Assembly: GCA_013112715.1 (NCBI GenBank) | Contig: JABFGB010000027.1 | Location: forward strand, 20,519-84,518 | From: Chloroflexota bacterium | Lineage (GTDB): Bacteria > Chloroflexota > Anaerolineae > Aggregatilineales > J027 | DNA length: 64,000 nt | Direction: 5' to 3' | Shown: one piece after another, positions 52,117-60,946 of the stretch | Layout of the letters: every line of letters begins with the position of its first letter | How positions within the stretch are numbered: the stretch's first letter is position 1 | The notes under the pieces: model-generated | Told to the model about the DNA's origin: nothing | Databases searched by the model: none | Seen by the model: only the letters and a program-made list of their open reading frames with translations | Program-made: the position numbers and the translations under genes

Positions 52117-52797
52117 TTATGGCTCACGGTACGCTCGCTCCCGACCTAGTAAAACACGCATACCAACCGTCACTGTTCCCAGTCCAATCCCGATCAGCAG
52201 GCCACGTGACCCCGCTGTAACCGGAATTTCCATCAACCAATCCCGCACATCGCCTACGCCTTCCCAATCCTTGAGCGGCAACCAGCCAACCAGCACAATC
52301 AACACGGCAGCAAGGAACACCAAATTGGCCCATGTCACACGATGGCGCATCAACCGATAAGCGGCATAAACAAGGAAAAAGAACACTAACCCGGCAAGGG
52401 CCGATTCTAGTGTGACCTGTATTACGCCAAACAAGCGTGGGCCAACCTTTTCGCCCTCCAAATCACCGCCCCATGCGTCGGTACGGTCAAGCACCTGCAC
52501 CGCCGTAACCGCCGCCGCCGAAAGAATCACCACAAGGCTGTAAAAACCCCCTTTTCGCACACGGGGCAGGCGGCCTAGATGGACAAACAGCAGGTTCGAT
52601 ACCCCCACCAGCACCGCCACCGCCGCCAACACCCCTGCCAATTGCAAAAAGATGTCGGCAGTCAGACCCACCGTCGAATCGGCAGGCGAGATCAATCCAA
52701 CCATCGTGGTAAATCCCAACGCCAAGACCAGCGTGGCATTCACCGCATTTCCCAATTTCAAACGCCGTCGTCTTCGTGTTTTCCGATCAGCCTGCAC
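52117..52797 (-). CDS. Multi-pass membrane protein of the MutL cluster
   Basis: The 226-residue protein has a very basic N-terminus (DRKTRRRRRLKLG) and about six membrane helices (ATLVLALGFTTMVGLI, ILSAAAVTAVQVL, LESALAGLVFFFLVYAAYRL, LVFLAAVLIVLVGWL). It starts at a GTG preceded by AAAGGAAAAA, with the stop of the DUF6754-like gene 17 bases upstream. It shares the helical layout of the membrane protein at 48050. No known domain is recognised. Confidence 0.68.
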   Translation of the reverse strand: MQADRKTRRRRRLKLGNAVNATLVLALGFTTMVGLISPADSTVGLTADIFLQLAGVLAAVAVLVGVSNLLFVHLGRLPRVRKGGFYSLVVILSAAAVTAVQVLDRTDAWGGDLEGEKVGPRLFGVIQVTLESALAGLVFFFLVYAAYRLMRHRVTWANLVFLAAVLIVLVGWLPLKDWEGVGDVRDWLMEIPVTAGSRGLLIGIGLGTVTVGMRVLLGRERAYREP

Positions 52798-52813
52798 AGC
52801 GGTTTTTCCTTTA

Positions 52814-53563
52814 TTAGGCGTTCACGATAGCCGCGATAATGATGGCAATTATAAGTGCCCAACGGAGCGCATCCAACGCAACGACGCCTCCGGCAAATGT
52901 GGCACTTTGTGGCTCAAGATAGGCACTGCCGATGAAAATTTCCTCCCCAATGAGGGGTGCATCCGATTGAACATAGGCGATGGCCTGACCTTCGAGAGTG
53001 GTACTTGCCGCAACAAAATTTTGCCGAAAGCGCATACTTGCCTCGCCTATAAATGCTAGTTCTGGGCCAAATTCGCCCACCATGATATGGCTGGAAGTAT
53101 CCATACTTTTTGCCCGAATCGCCGCTCCAGCCCCAAACGCTACCGAATTTTGCCCTTGCGGAAACCACGATACGACACGACTGCGATAGGCGGTCAGATT
53201 TTCGCGTGCCATATATGCCTTACGCAGAAGATCGTTGGTCATTGCCATTGTGACAGGATCAGTCAGCGTTACCAATGGGCTGCGGTTGAGAAAAGATTGG
53301 CGTTCAGTCAGAGCATAGATAATGCTGGTCGCGGCAATGGCCGTAATGGTACTCGTTTGACCCACTGCGGCTGAACCCGGCGAGAGATGGAGGCGGCGAT
53401 CACTTTCAATAGATTCGTCTACCGCGCGTGGCATCGCTTCATAGCCGGGAATAGGACGCAACGTGGGTAATCGGCGGCGGCGACTCGAAATTGTCCCGCT
53501 TAAAACGGTCATCACAAATGCGAGGGTAATGATGAGCCAGAAATAGGTATTTTCATTCGCCAT
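52814..53563 (-). CDS. DUF6754-like membrane protein
   Basis: The 249-residue protein has one N-terminal membrane helix (WLIITLAFVMTVLSGTISS), the segment RRRRLPTLRPIPGYEAMPRA, and a soluble domain with ALTERQSFLNRSPLVTLTDP, DLLRKAYMARENLTAYRSRV and MVGEFGPELAFIGEASMRFR. A final hydrophobic helix (RWALIIAIIIAAIVNA) closes it. This order matches a Chloroflexota family I know as DUF6754, whose function is undescribed. It overlaps the first gene of the cluster by 11 bases. Confidence 0.72.
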   Translation of the reverse strand: MANENTYFWLIITLAFVMTVLSGTISSRRRRLPTLRPIPGYEAMPRAVDESIESDRRLHLSPGSAAVGQTSTITAIAATSIIYALTERQSFLNRSPLVTLTDPVTMAMTNDLLRKAYMARENLTAYRSRVVSWFPQGQNSVAFGAGAAIRAKSMDTSSHIMVGEFGPELAFIGEASMRFRQNFVAASTTLEGQAIAYVQSDAPLIGEEIFIGSAYLEPQSATFAGGVVALDALRWALIIAIIIAAIVNA

Positions 53564-53855
53564 CGGAATCTTCTGCTCTCATAGTCAACGCATCACCGGG
53601 AATTAATTGTTCACGCAGCCACGCCAGTCCCCCCGGTGTTTCGAGTAATCTGGCCCAACGACCAATGGCTTCGCGCGGTGCTATCAAACTGAGCGCGGGT
53701 TGTGCCACATAGAGCAATTGTGCCCCAATTGGCGCAAGGGGTTCACTTGCTCCTAATAAGGCATCTGCCAATCCTTCAAGGCCATGTTTTTGCAACCATG
53801 CCTGCCAGCGAACGGCGTTTTGGGCAAACTCAGCATCCAGTGGTTGGTCGTTCAT
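53553..53855 (-). CDS. Small helical protein, first gene of the MutL cluster
   Basis: The 100-residue product begins MNDQPLDAEFAQNAVRWQAW and continues as helices (LQKHGLEGLADALLGASEPL, REAIGRWARLLETPGGLAWL), ending in acidic DSDGE. The ATG at 53855 lies 7 bases after a TATACT box and has no ribosome binding site, so the message is probably leaderless. A longer in-frame start at 53915 lies before the promoter and is less likely. It overlaps the DUF6754-like gene. Small soluble helical proteins in this position could be adaptors, but the function is unknown. Confidence 0.6.
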   Translation of the reverse strand: MNDQPLDAEFAQNAVRWQAWLQKHGLEGLADALLGASEPLAPIGAQLLYVAQPALSLIAPREAIGRWARLLETPGGLAWLREQLIPGDALTMRAEDSDGE

Positions 53856-53862
53856 GGTGGTC

Positions 53863-53890
53863 AGTATAGCATAGCTTTTCCTAGACCAAA
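53863..53890 (-). promoter_or_regulatory. Candidate promoter of the MutL cluster, leaderless
   Basis: On the minus strand TTTGGT (53890-53885) and TATACT (53868-53863) are 16 bases apart. The ATG of the first gene follows after 7 bases, where transcription would begin, so the transcript would carry no leader. Confidence 0.45.
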
Positions 53891-54076
53891 AATCTGTAAA
53901 GCGGCTTTCACCCAAAACCTGCCAGACTCTTACCAGATACCGACTTTAAGGTAATTTTAGACAATTTGCTGACAGTCCTATGGTAATACACCGATGGATT
54001 TTTGAAAAATGCGTGTATGATATAGGTACACGGTACTATTATCGGGTACCTGCAATTATCTTTATTCAGAAAGTAT

Positions 54077-54457
54077 ATGGCTACTCTCAAACACTATGCT
54101 GTTTCCAGTATGAGTGCGGTAATTGTCATTGATGGTCGGCTGGATACACAGGGCTGTCGGGGCATTGAACCAATCTTGTGGAGCATTATTCAGGAGTATC
54201 CGGGTCTCAACATCGTGATTGATTTGGCAGAGGTGGATTTTGTTTCCAGTTATGCCATCGGATGTCTAGTGGAAGCCTGTGGTACGGTGACAGGTCAGGG
54301 CGGTCAAATGTCGCTGGCAAAGCCCCAACCACATGTCTACGAGGCACTCTATTTAAACGGCGCTGATCTGGTTATTCCCATTTACGAATCTTGGCAGTCG
54401 GCACTTGCTAACAGCCAAATCCGCCGTAATTCGCATAATCGTGATGCGTGGGCATAA
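54077..54457 (+). CDS. STAS-domain protein (anti-sigma factor antagonist-like)
   Basis: The 126-residue protein matches the STAS family: SAVIVIDGRLDTQGCRGIEP, NIVIDLAEVDFVSSYAIGCL and VTGQGGQMSLAKPQPHVYEA. The Ser in FVSSYAIG is the usual phosphorylation site. Such proteins switch an anti-sigma kinase on or off, but no partner kinase or sigma gene is adjacent. It is divergent from the MutL cluster and followed by a clear terminator, so it is a single-gene unit. Confidence 0.83.
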   Translation: MATLKHYAVSSMSAVIVIDGRLDTQGCRGIEPILWSIIQEYPGLNIVIDLAEVDFVSSYAIGCLVEACGTVTGQGGQMSLAKPQPHVYEALYLNGADLVIPIYESWQSALANSQIRRNSHNRDAWA

Positions 54458-54465
54458 ATCAATCA

Positions 54466-54500
54466 AATGGGTGGCTTTTTGACCACCCATTATTTTTTAT
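54466..54500 (+). terminator. Terminator of the STAS gene
   Basis: AATGGGTGG at 54466-54474 pairs with CCACCCATT at 54483-54491, followed by ATTTTTTAT. It ends the single-gene STAS transcript and lies between convergent genes. Confidence 0.88.
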
Positions 54501-54508
54501 TGAACCCT

Positions 54509-55597
54509 CTACTGCTGTCCGTCTTCAACCATCCATTCAATCGGTTTAAATTTGATGGCGACATCAGCTTTAATCGCCTGTTCGATCAGGGGTAAAAATT
54601 CCTCAAAATCCCGTCGAATGAGCGCGGCTTTTTCATCTCCTAACCGATATTCCAGATAGCCTTTAAAAATTGTGTTAAACGCTTCTTGTAAAGCCAACAC
54701 CGCTACCTGAAATTCACGGGCGGGTGTAAATTGGCCTTTGCGCTGGACAAACGGACGGCAGGGCAATTTCGCATTACGGTGCATCGGATAGAACAAATTC
54801 GGCTTGCTGATGAGTTCAGTTAAACCCGACAGAGATGGCACATTTTCTGGCTTAAATGTATCTGGCATAAATTCCAATTCAGCACGGTAACGTTTGCGCG
54901 GCACATCGTCATAAAGTTTTTGGTCTTCCGGCGGTAGTTTGGCGTAAATGCGATCCATCAAATCTTCGCTGGCCTGCTGCAACTCCTGTTGGCGGGTTTT
55001 GCGGTTGCCACTGGTTTGAATTGGCGGAATCGGCTCACCAAAATGAATCGTGATACGTGGACGCTTCAAACGTAGGATGTTGTCCCATGCCCAATACGTT
55101 CCCCCTAATGACATTGGCACAATCGTCGCGCCTGTCACCATCGAAAGATAGGCCGCACCAGATTTGACATCGTGGATGCCTTTTTCCCATGTGCCACCTT
55201 CCGGGAACAAGCCCAGCATCCCGCCATTTTTTAGCACATCTTCCATCTGCTTAAGACTGTGGCGATCTACCGAACCACGATCCGTCAGAATCAGGCCCAA
55301 ATTTTCGACCACCAGATTCGCGGGCCACAGTAGTTTAAAGTCGCCGGGGCCGACAAATTGGGCCTCTTTAGGCAGATGAATCATCAAAATGAGCGCATCA
55401 TACGTCGAAAAATGATTTGGCCCAAACAACACAGGCCCCTGCTTGGGAATGTTTTCTAGTCCTGTCACCACTGTGCGGGTTAGCAGTTTTTCAAAGGCCC
55501 GTCCAAAGATGCGCAGGGCCGTGCGGGCGCGTTTTTGACGCTTGAGTTTCTTTTCATCCACTTCAACAGTGGGCTTTGTCAAAATTTCGGTTTCCAT
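54509..55597 (-). CDS. Lysophospholipid acyltransferase (PlsC-like) with C-terminal extension
   Basis: Residues about 40-230 form the acyltransferase: GPNHFSTYDALILMIHL holds the catalytic HxxxxD, LFPEGGTWEKGIHDVKSGAA the glycerophosphate-binding FPEG, and IVPMSLGGTYWAWD the last block. It would transfer a fatty acyl group to a lysophospholipid. About 130 residues after this (RYRAELEFMPDTFKPENV onward) have no known match and are absent from standard PlsC (about 240 residues). The N-terminus is a charged stretch, and no clear signal is seen. It is the last gene of a four-gene minus-strand run. Confidence 0.83.
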   Translation of the reverse strand: METEILTKPTVEVDEKKLKRQKRARTALRIFGRAFEKLLTRTVVTGLENIPKQGPVLFGPNHFSTYDALILMIHLPKEAQFVGPGDFKLLWPANLVVENLGLILTDRGSVDRHSLKQMEDVLKNGGMLGLFPEGGTWEKGIHDVKSGAAYLSMVTGATIVPMSLGGTYWAWDNILRLKRPRITIHFGEPIPPIQTSGNRKTRQQELQQASEDLMDRIYAKLPPEDQKLYDDVPRKRYRAELEFMPDTFKPENVPSLSGLTELISKPNLFYPMHRNAKLPCRPFVQRKGQFTPAREFQVAVLALQEAFNTIFKGYLEYRLGDEKAALIRRDFEEFLPLIEQAIKADVAIKFKPIEWMVEDGQQ

Positions 55598-55623
55598 TCA
55601 ACCAATCTTTCATAATGGCTAGT

Positions 55624-56331
55624 TTATGGGGCGGCAATTGTAGCAGGGGAGGGTACGATTTGCCCATCAACAAGTTCGACAATCCGATCCATGCGTTTTG
55701 CCAATGTGGGGTTGTGCGTCACCACGACTACTGTTGTTCCGGTATTTTCGCGCACTTGAAACAGGGCATCAGTAACCAACGCTGTTGATGCCCGATCTAG
55801 ATTCCCAGTGGGTTCATCGCACAACAGGATTGAGGGACTGTTCGCTAGCGCCCGTGCAATCGCTACCCGCTGCTGCTCACCACCTGATAGCTGACGGGCA
55901 TTGTGATTCATGCGTTCACTTAAATTCAGCATTTCCAACAATTCTTGAGCGCGTTTTTTGTGACCCCGCCGAGGGCTGTTAGGGGCATATTGCAGGGGCA
56001 GCATCACATTTTCGAGCGCGTTCAGGGTCGGCACAAGATTAAAATATTGGAACACGAAGCCGATTTTTTGATTCCGCATCCGGGTCAGCGCACGTTCGCC
56101 TAAGAGGGTAATATCCTCACCATTCAGATATATCTTGCCGCTGGTAGCTGAATCGAGGCCACCCATCAACCCCATCAAGGTGCTTTTGCCGCTACCCGAT
56201 GGCCCGATGATCGCCACCATTTCTTGAGGCCAAATGTCGAGGGTAATGTCCTTCAAAATCTCCAACATCTGTCCCCCAACGGGCAGTGATTTACATAAAT
56301 GCTCAGTCCGAATAACCGGCGTCCCAGACAA
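55624..56331 (-). CDS. ABC transporter ATPase (LolD/MacB type), permease absent
   Basis: The 235-residue subunit has Walker [20 protein letters not shown], the Q-loop [20 protein letters not shown], the signature [19 protein letters not shown] and Walker [15 protein letters not shown]. These mark the LolD/FtsE/MacB class, which works with MacB-like permeases on lipoproteins or peptides. No permease gene is adjacent in the window, so it must join one encoded elsewhere. The gene abuts the GH114 gene with no spacer, so both are cotranscribed. ATPase function is clear, but its substrate is not. Confidence 0.9.
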   Translation of the reverse strand: MSGTPVIRTEHLCKSLPVGGQMLEILKDITLDIWPQEMVAIIGPSGSGKSTLMGLMGGLDSATSGKIYLNGEDITLLGERALTRMRNQKIGFVFQYFNLVPTLNALENVMLPLQYAPNSPRRGHKKRAQELLEMLNLSERMNHNARQLSGGEQQRVAIARALANSPSILLCDEPTGNLDRASTALVTDALFQVRENTGTTVVVVTHNPTLAKRMDRIVELVDGQIVPSPATIAAP

Positions 56332-57144
56332 TTAGAAATTCCCTTCCCAACATCCACTCGGCGGCTCATCGCCTAGATCAAGGGTTTTAGTCAACCATGA
56401 AAAACCTAATTCATTAGCAACGGGGCAGTAATCTTTTGGATCGCCGCCATCCTCAACATATTCCACGCCAAAAACCGCTTTGTTCGCCTCAATAAAGGGC
56501 AGCAGTAGTTCACATTCATCATATTCAAAACACTGCTCATTCAGCGCCCAATCGAAAGATTCCACGAGATCAACAATCTGATTGAGGTCGTTTTTGAGGC
56601 CAATGGAAAGATTGCGTAGATGGGCCTCTTCCGCCAGCCACAGGTTATAAGCCAGTTGGTCATCGCCATCCAATGGAAACCCCGTCTCGTTGGTATACCC
56701 ATCTACGTTATCTGGCTCGACTCCATCACATTTTTTCGCAACTGCGAGATCAAGGCGGGCGGTCATGATAGGGGCTAAATCTTCAATCTGCCGAATATCC
56801 AACCAGCGCTCACTGGGCCAATCATCGAGAGCCTTTCCCAAGACCTTTTTGGGGAATTGGTTGGCATCGGGTCGCCAATCTTCAAAACTGCCTGCACTGA
56901 AATAACATATCACAATTCGGCCTGCTTCATGGAGTTCGTCAATGGTTTCCGGCGGGGCATCAAACAGGTCAATGTCATACATCTCAACATCCCATGCGGT
57001 GTTGATGTCACCCGTTAGTTGCCACTGCCATGTCGTACCGGGAGCAGGCTGCCAGATAGCAGGCGGTTCATCCGTTTGAGCGACCACCTGACCACCACTC
57101 AACAACACGATGACCAATCCGATGAAGCAGGTCGTTTTTTTCAT
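56332..57144 (-). CDS. Secreted GH114-like endo-alpha-1,4-polygalactosaminidase
   Basis: The 270-residue protein starts with a signal peptide (MKKTTCFIGLVIVLLSGG, cleavage near VVAQ). The rest reads as a TIM barrel of the GH114 family: WQWQLTGDINTAWDVEMYDI, GRIVICYFSAGSFEDWRPDA, RWLDIRQIEDLAPIMTARLD, KKCDGVEPDNVDGYTNETG, with acidic residues in the last block likely catalytic, and SIGLKNDLNQIVDLVESFDW. The family cleaves galactosaminoglycans, so this enzyme may trim exopolysaccharide outside the cell. It abuts the ABC ATPase gene. Confidence 0.82.
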   Translation of the reverse strand: MKKTTCFIGLVIVLLSGGQVVAQTDEPPAIWQPAPGTTWQWQLTGDINTAWDVEMYDIDLFDAPPETIDELHEAGRIVICYFSAGSFEDWRPDANQFPKKVLGKALDDWPSERWLDIRQIEDLAPIMTARLDLAVAKKCDGVEPDNVDGYTNETGFPLDGDDQLAYNLWLAEEAHLRNLSIGLKNDLNQIVDLVESFDWALNEQCFEYDECELLLPFIEANKAVFGVEYVEDGGDPKDYCPVANELGFSWLTKTLDLGDEPPSGCWEGNF

Positions 57145-57175
57145 ATTCCCTCTACACCTTGACTATTCTAAACCC

Positions 57176-58288
57176 TTATTCGATGGTCAATCCCTGAAAA
57201 TCCAATGGGATGAGTTGAAACCATGTGACCCCCGGTTTGAGATACATGCGTTCCACCATTGAATCATCGCGCCAAAAAGTTAATACCACCTCATCCTGCC
57301 AGCGATGCCAACGCCCTTCATAACGCTGTCCATCGCGGTAAATGGTGGCTGGCCCCAATGTCCAAAGTTGAATCTCGATGGAGTAGTTTTTGGCGTCCCC
57401 CACCTGATGTTCAATAATGGTGTAATCGGTCACATGATTGACGCCTAAAACGACCACATTGGCGGCGGTGATAGGGGTCTGATCCAGCGCATCCACATGT
57501 AGCTCATCGTCTACAAAGCGATAGTATAGACCAGCCTCGGCGTCATAATGCCAGCGTACCGTATCCGGTCCATAGGCAATGGTGATGTCGTTCGCCGTAC
57601 CGTCAGAGTTTGGCGGCACTTCCTGCAAAAAGACCATACCATCCAGATTAGGTCGGATATCTAGCCCGTCGCGTTCGGCTCGTTCCCAGATTTTCGCCGG
57701 ATTTGCAAAGAGGTTATCGGGCACGGGAATCAGTGGATCACGGAAAAAGCGCGGTTGCCCTGTGGTGACACCTTCAAGAGCACGATCGGCAAAGGCGCTG
57801 TTCAAAATGCGTTCACGCACAGGCCCACTCGCCCCCGCAAAAGCCAAAATCGCTTGGTACATACGCGGAATCTGCAAATCAATCAGGCGGGCACTGCGAA
57901 CCGACCCCACCCGTTCGACGCTATTGCCATAAAACAGTGCTGTATAGCGGGTGTAATTGGCCTCAAGATAATGCTCAAACACAATATCGGCATAGGCCAA
58001 ACCTGCTTGAGGGCGCACCGATGCCGGGGCATTACTCACCTTGACAGCGATGGGGCGGCGGTCTAACACAGATGGGTCAGTGACGGTCAGACCAGTTAAT
58101 GGATTGACATTCGTGGCAAAGGTCGGGCCAATCGCACTGGGTATTGGCGTGGCGGTGGCACTGGCTGGAGTGGGCGTGGCAACATCCGCTAATCTGCTTG
58201 CGTTTGGGGCGGAACTGACTAGGCCAATCCCCGTTAACCCCAGCAGAAATACGGTGAAAATGCCAAACCATAGACGTGTTGATTTCAT
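57176..58288 (-). CDS. DUF3048 (YerB-like) secreted protein
   Basis: The 370-residue protein has an N-terminal hydrophobic signal or anchor (WFGIFTVFLLGLTGIGLVS) and a Thr/Pro/Ala linker. NPLTGLTVTDPSVLDRRPIA then begins the DUF3048 domain, continuing with SVRPQAGLAYADIVFEHYLE, RYTALFYGNSVERVGSVRSA and RMYQAILAFAGASGPVRERI. The second half (FWRDDSMVERMYLKPGVTWF) is the family's C-terminal beta region. YerB homologues are lipoproteins with undefined roles in the envelope. It heads the run with GH114, the ABC ATPase and the acyltransferase, 31 bases before GH114. Confidence 0.85.
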   Translation of the reverse strand: MKSTRLWFGIFTVFLLGLTGIGLVSSAPNASRLADVATPTPASATATPIPSAIGPTFATNVNPLTGLTVTDPSVLDRRPIAVKVSNAPASVRPQAGLAYADIVFEHYLEANYTRYTALFYGNSVERVGSVRSARLIDLQIPRMYQAILAFAGASGPVRERILNSAFADRALEGVTTGQPRFFRDPLIPVPDNLFANPAKIWERAERDGLDIRPNLDGMVFLQEVPPNSDGTANDITIAYGPDTVRWHYDAEAGLYYRFVDDELHVDALDQTPITAANVVVLGVNHVTDYTIIEHQVGDAKNYSIEIQLWTLGPATIYRDGQRYEGRWHRWQDEVVLTFWRDDSMVERMYLKPGVTWFQLIPLDFQGLTIE

Positions 58289-58338
58289 GCCGAATCACCT
58301 TTCAATCGTTTTGCATTAGGGTTTGAGGATAGTCATGA

Positions 58339-58998
58339 TTACCCGAATCTGGCAACCACGACATCTTGGCTATTTCTAAACGGCAGGATTTGAATTTCTT
58401 GTAAGGGACGCCCCAAATCTGCCAAGTGGGTTTGATACCACTTTAAATCCAACGCAGCGCTCCACGACAACCAGCCTTTATAGAGGCTCAACGCGAGTAT
58501 CCCATACGGTTTTAGCAGACGAGATAATTCCTCTAACAAGACTTGAGGATTAGGTAGGGTTTCAATCACGCCAAAGTAAAAAATGACATCAAATGAGTTG
58601 CCATCAAAGGGCAGAGGTTGGCGCACATCCACGACGCGAAAATCAACTCGCGCTGATAGTCCACGCTTTTCGGTTTCGACATTGGCAGCCTCCATCATAC
58701 GCGGCGACCAATCAATTCCGCTGACATGACCATGAAAATCGGCTTGGGCAGCGATGGTCAGGGGGAGATCACCCACCGCTGTACCGACGTCTAGGATTTT
58801 TTCATCCCCTCGCAGATGCAAGCTGGTTAATAGATTCTGCCAATCCCTCGCCTCACTGCGCGACCCAAAGGCGGCAGGGCCAATCCGATTATAGACCCGA
58901 TACATCAATTGTTTGCCGAAATAACGCCCGTCGGTCATCAAAATAAATAAAAATCCACCGATCAGAAACCCGACTATTCCCAAAATTCCCCAGATCAT
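58339..58998 (-). CDS. Membrane-tethered class I SAM methyltransferase
   Basis: The ATG at 58998 (AGAGGAT 7 bases before) gives 219 residues. An N-terminal hydrophobic helix (WGILGIVGFLIGGFLFILM) would anchor it. Motif I is EKILDVGTAVGDLPLTIAA, then VSGIDWSPRMMEAANVETEK, DVRQPLPFDGNSFDVIFYFG and SRLLKPYGILALSL. This is Methyltransf_11 type. The motif I sequence DVGTAVGD differs slightly from the usual DxGxGxG. The acceptor is unknown; the anchor suggests a lipid or quinone. A longer in-frame start would overlap the divergent rdgB gene and is rejected. Confidence 0.8.
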   Translation of the reverse strand: MIWGILGIVGFLIGGFLFILMTDGRYFGKQLMYRVYNRIGPAAFGSRSEARDWQNLLTSLHLRGDEKILDVGTAVGDLPLTIAAQADFHGHVSGIDWSPRMMEAANVETEKRGLSARVDFRVVDVRQPLPFDGNSFDVIFYFGVIETLPNPQVLLEELSRLLKPYGILALSLYKGWLSWSAALDLKWYQTHLADLGRPLQEIQILPFRNSQDVVVARFG

Positions 58999-59058
58999 TT
59001 GCCCATCCTCTCTGCTAAAATCCCTCTGTCTATAGTGTACAGGCAAGGGTAGAAAAAC

Positions 59059-59670
59059 ATGGCACAAAAATTGTTGGTGGCTACCAAAAATCGCGGCAAA
59101 CTCAAAGAATATCAAGAAATCTTGGATGGACTCGGCGATATTGAATGGCTGTCCTTGTGGGATGTGGGACTGGGTCATATGGAGGTAGAGGAAACAGGCA
59201 CGACCTTTGAAGAAAATGCTTGCCTCAAAGCCGAAGCCTATGCCAACGCCGCCGGGATGCTTACCCTTGCCGATGATTCCGGTCTAGTGGTGGACGCCCT
59301 CAATGGTGAACCGGGGGTCTATTCGGCTCGTTATGGCGCTCCCGAAGCCGCCTCGGATGTAGACCGCTATCAACTGCTGCTCAAAAATCTGGCCCATATT
59401 GAGATGCCGCAGCGCACCGCCCATTTTGCTTGTGTCATTGGGATAGCCTTACCTAATCAATCCCCCAAATTTGCAGAGGGGCGGGTCGAAGGGCATATCG
59501 GGTTTGAACCGCGTGGCAGCAATGGCTTTGGTTATGACCCCGTGTTTTTACTGCCAGATGGCCGCATGTTGGCTGAATTGCCCTCCGATGAAAAGAATCT
59601 AATCAGCCATCGAGGTCGGGCCTTACAAGCCTCACTCCCGATTTTGAAAAGCTATTTGGCGGGGCAATAG
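59059..59670 (+). CDS. rdgB: RdgB/HAM1 dITP/XTP pyrophosphatase
   Basis: The 203-residue enzyme removes non-canonical purine nucleotides (dITP, XTP) from the pool. The family motif KLLVATKNRGKLKEYQEIL opens it, followed by TGTTFEENACLKAEAYANAA, LADDSGLVVDALNGEPGVYS and GSNGFGYDPVFLLPDG, with the metal-binding acids in the ENA and DDSG blocks. HRGRALQA closes it. Length and motifs are normal. It is convergent with hutI with a 1-base gap. It complements the kinase/MazG fusion in nucleotide housekeeping, a functional inference only. Confidence 0.93.
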   Translation: MAQKLLVATKNRGKLKEYQEILDGLGDIEWLSLWDVGLGHMEVEETGTTFEENACLKAEAYANAAGMLTLADDSGLVVDALNGEPGVYSARYGAPEAASDVDRYQLLLKNLAHIEMPQRTAHFACVIGIALPNQSPKFAEGRVEGHIGFEPRGSNGFGYDPVFLLPDGRMLAELPSDEKNLISHRGRALQASLPILKSYLAGQ

Positions 59671-59671
59671 T

Positions 59672-60946
59672 CTACTGCTCAAACACAACACGGCCACGCT
59701 TGATAACCGTCTTGGCTAAATTTCCACCAAAGCGATACCCCAGATGGCGGTAATCATCTATTTCCCAAATAACCAGATCAGCGGGTTTGCCTACCGCCAA
59801 TGTACCAACTTCGCCGCCGCGCCCAATCGCAAAAGCCGCGTTAACCGTCGCGCAGACCAGTGCTTGGGCGGGAGTCAGTCGTAAATAGCGGGTCGCCAGT
59901 GCCATTGCAAACTGCATACTCTCACACCATGCCGTACCCGGATTGCAGTCTGTGGCAATGGCAAGGGCCACCCCTGCTTTGAGCATATCTTTGGCACGGC
60001 TGTAATGATGATGGCCCAAGCCAAACGGCGTGCAGGGCAGGGACACCGCAACAGTATTCGATTGACCAAGCAGGGCGATTTCTTCGTCGTTGGTGGCAAC
60101 CAAATGGTCGGCAGAGGTCGCGCCCAATTCAACCGCTAAACGTGTACCGCCAAGCGCCTCAAATTCGTCGCTGTGAATCTTGAGACCCAAACCCGCTATC
60201 TGTCCAGCTTCTAAAATTCGGCGACTCTGCTCAACCGAAAATGCACCCTCTTCACAAAACACATCACAGAATAACATTCCGGGCCAGTGTTCAGATTTCC
60301 ATTCACCCGCCGCAGGAATCATTTCCCGCACCAACAAATCCACATAGGCATCGGGGTCATCTTTGTATTCCGGTGGGACAGCATGAGCGCCCAAAAAGGT
60401 AGGGATTAAATCCAGAGGCATCTCGGCATCCAAAATCGCAATGGCGTTCAGCATATTGAGTTCGGTACGTGTCTCTAGGCCATAGCCCGTTTTGCATTCC
60501 ACTGTCGTCGTGCCATGCTGCATCATCCTTTCAAGGCGCGGTTTGGTTTGGTCAACCAATGTAGCCAAATCAGCAGCACGGGTTTGGCGCACGGTGGAAT
60601 TAATCCCGCCCCCTTCTGCCATCAATTGCTGATAAGTTGCCCCGGCGATACGACGTTCAAATTCGGCAGCACGATCCCCTGCCCAAATCGCATGGGTATG
60701 AGGGTCAATCAGGCCGGGAGTAACAACTAAATTAGTGACATCCAACACCGTCGCGGAATAATAGCTGCTGCAAATCTCATCGCTCGTACCAATCGCCACA
60801 ATCTCGCCATCATGAATAGCGACAGCCCCATCTTCGATCATGCCAACATCCCCAAGCCGATGCCCACGCTGGGGGCCATTGTCTTGTAGAGGCATGGTAC
60901 ACAACTGACGCGCGTTATAAATGATGAGATCAACTGCCTGACTCAT
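59672..60946 (-). CDS. hutI: Imidazolonepropionase
   Basis: The 424-residue amidohydrolase performs the third step of histidine breakdown, opening imidazolonepropionate to formiminoglutamate. LVVTPGLIDPHTHAIWAGDR gives the metal-binding His pair, followed by RRIAGATYQQLMAEGGGINS, VECKTGYGLETRTELNML, GLKIHSDEFEALGGTRLA and ATDCNPGTAWCESMQFAMAL. All expected metal ligands are visible. No other hut gene lies in the window, so the pathway genes are scattered or absent nearby. A guanine-deaminase-like relative is less likely given the motif set. Confidence 0.9.
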   Translation of the reverse strand: MSQAVDLIIYNARQLCTMPLQDNGPQRGHRLGDVGMIEDGAVAIHDGEIVAIGTSDEICSSYYSATVLDVTNLVVTPGLIDPHTHAIWAGDRAAEFERRIAGATYQQLMAEGGGINSTVRQTRAADLATLVDQTKPRLERMMQHGTTTVECKTGYGLETRTELNMLNAIAILDAEMPLDLIPTFLGAHAVPPEYKDDPDAYVDLLVREMIPAAGEWKSEHWPGMLFCDVFCEEGAFSVEQSRRILEAGQIAGLGLKIHSDEFEALGGTRLAVELGATSADHLVATNDEEIALLGQSNTVAVSLPCTPFGLGHHHYSRAKDMLKAGVALAIATDCNPGTAWCESMQFAMALATRYLRLTPAQALVCATVNAAFAIGRGGEVGTLAVGKPADLVIWEIDDYRHLGYRFGGNLAKTVIKRGRVVFEQ

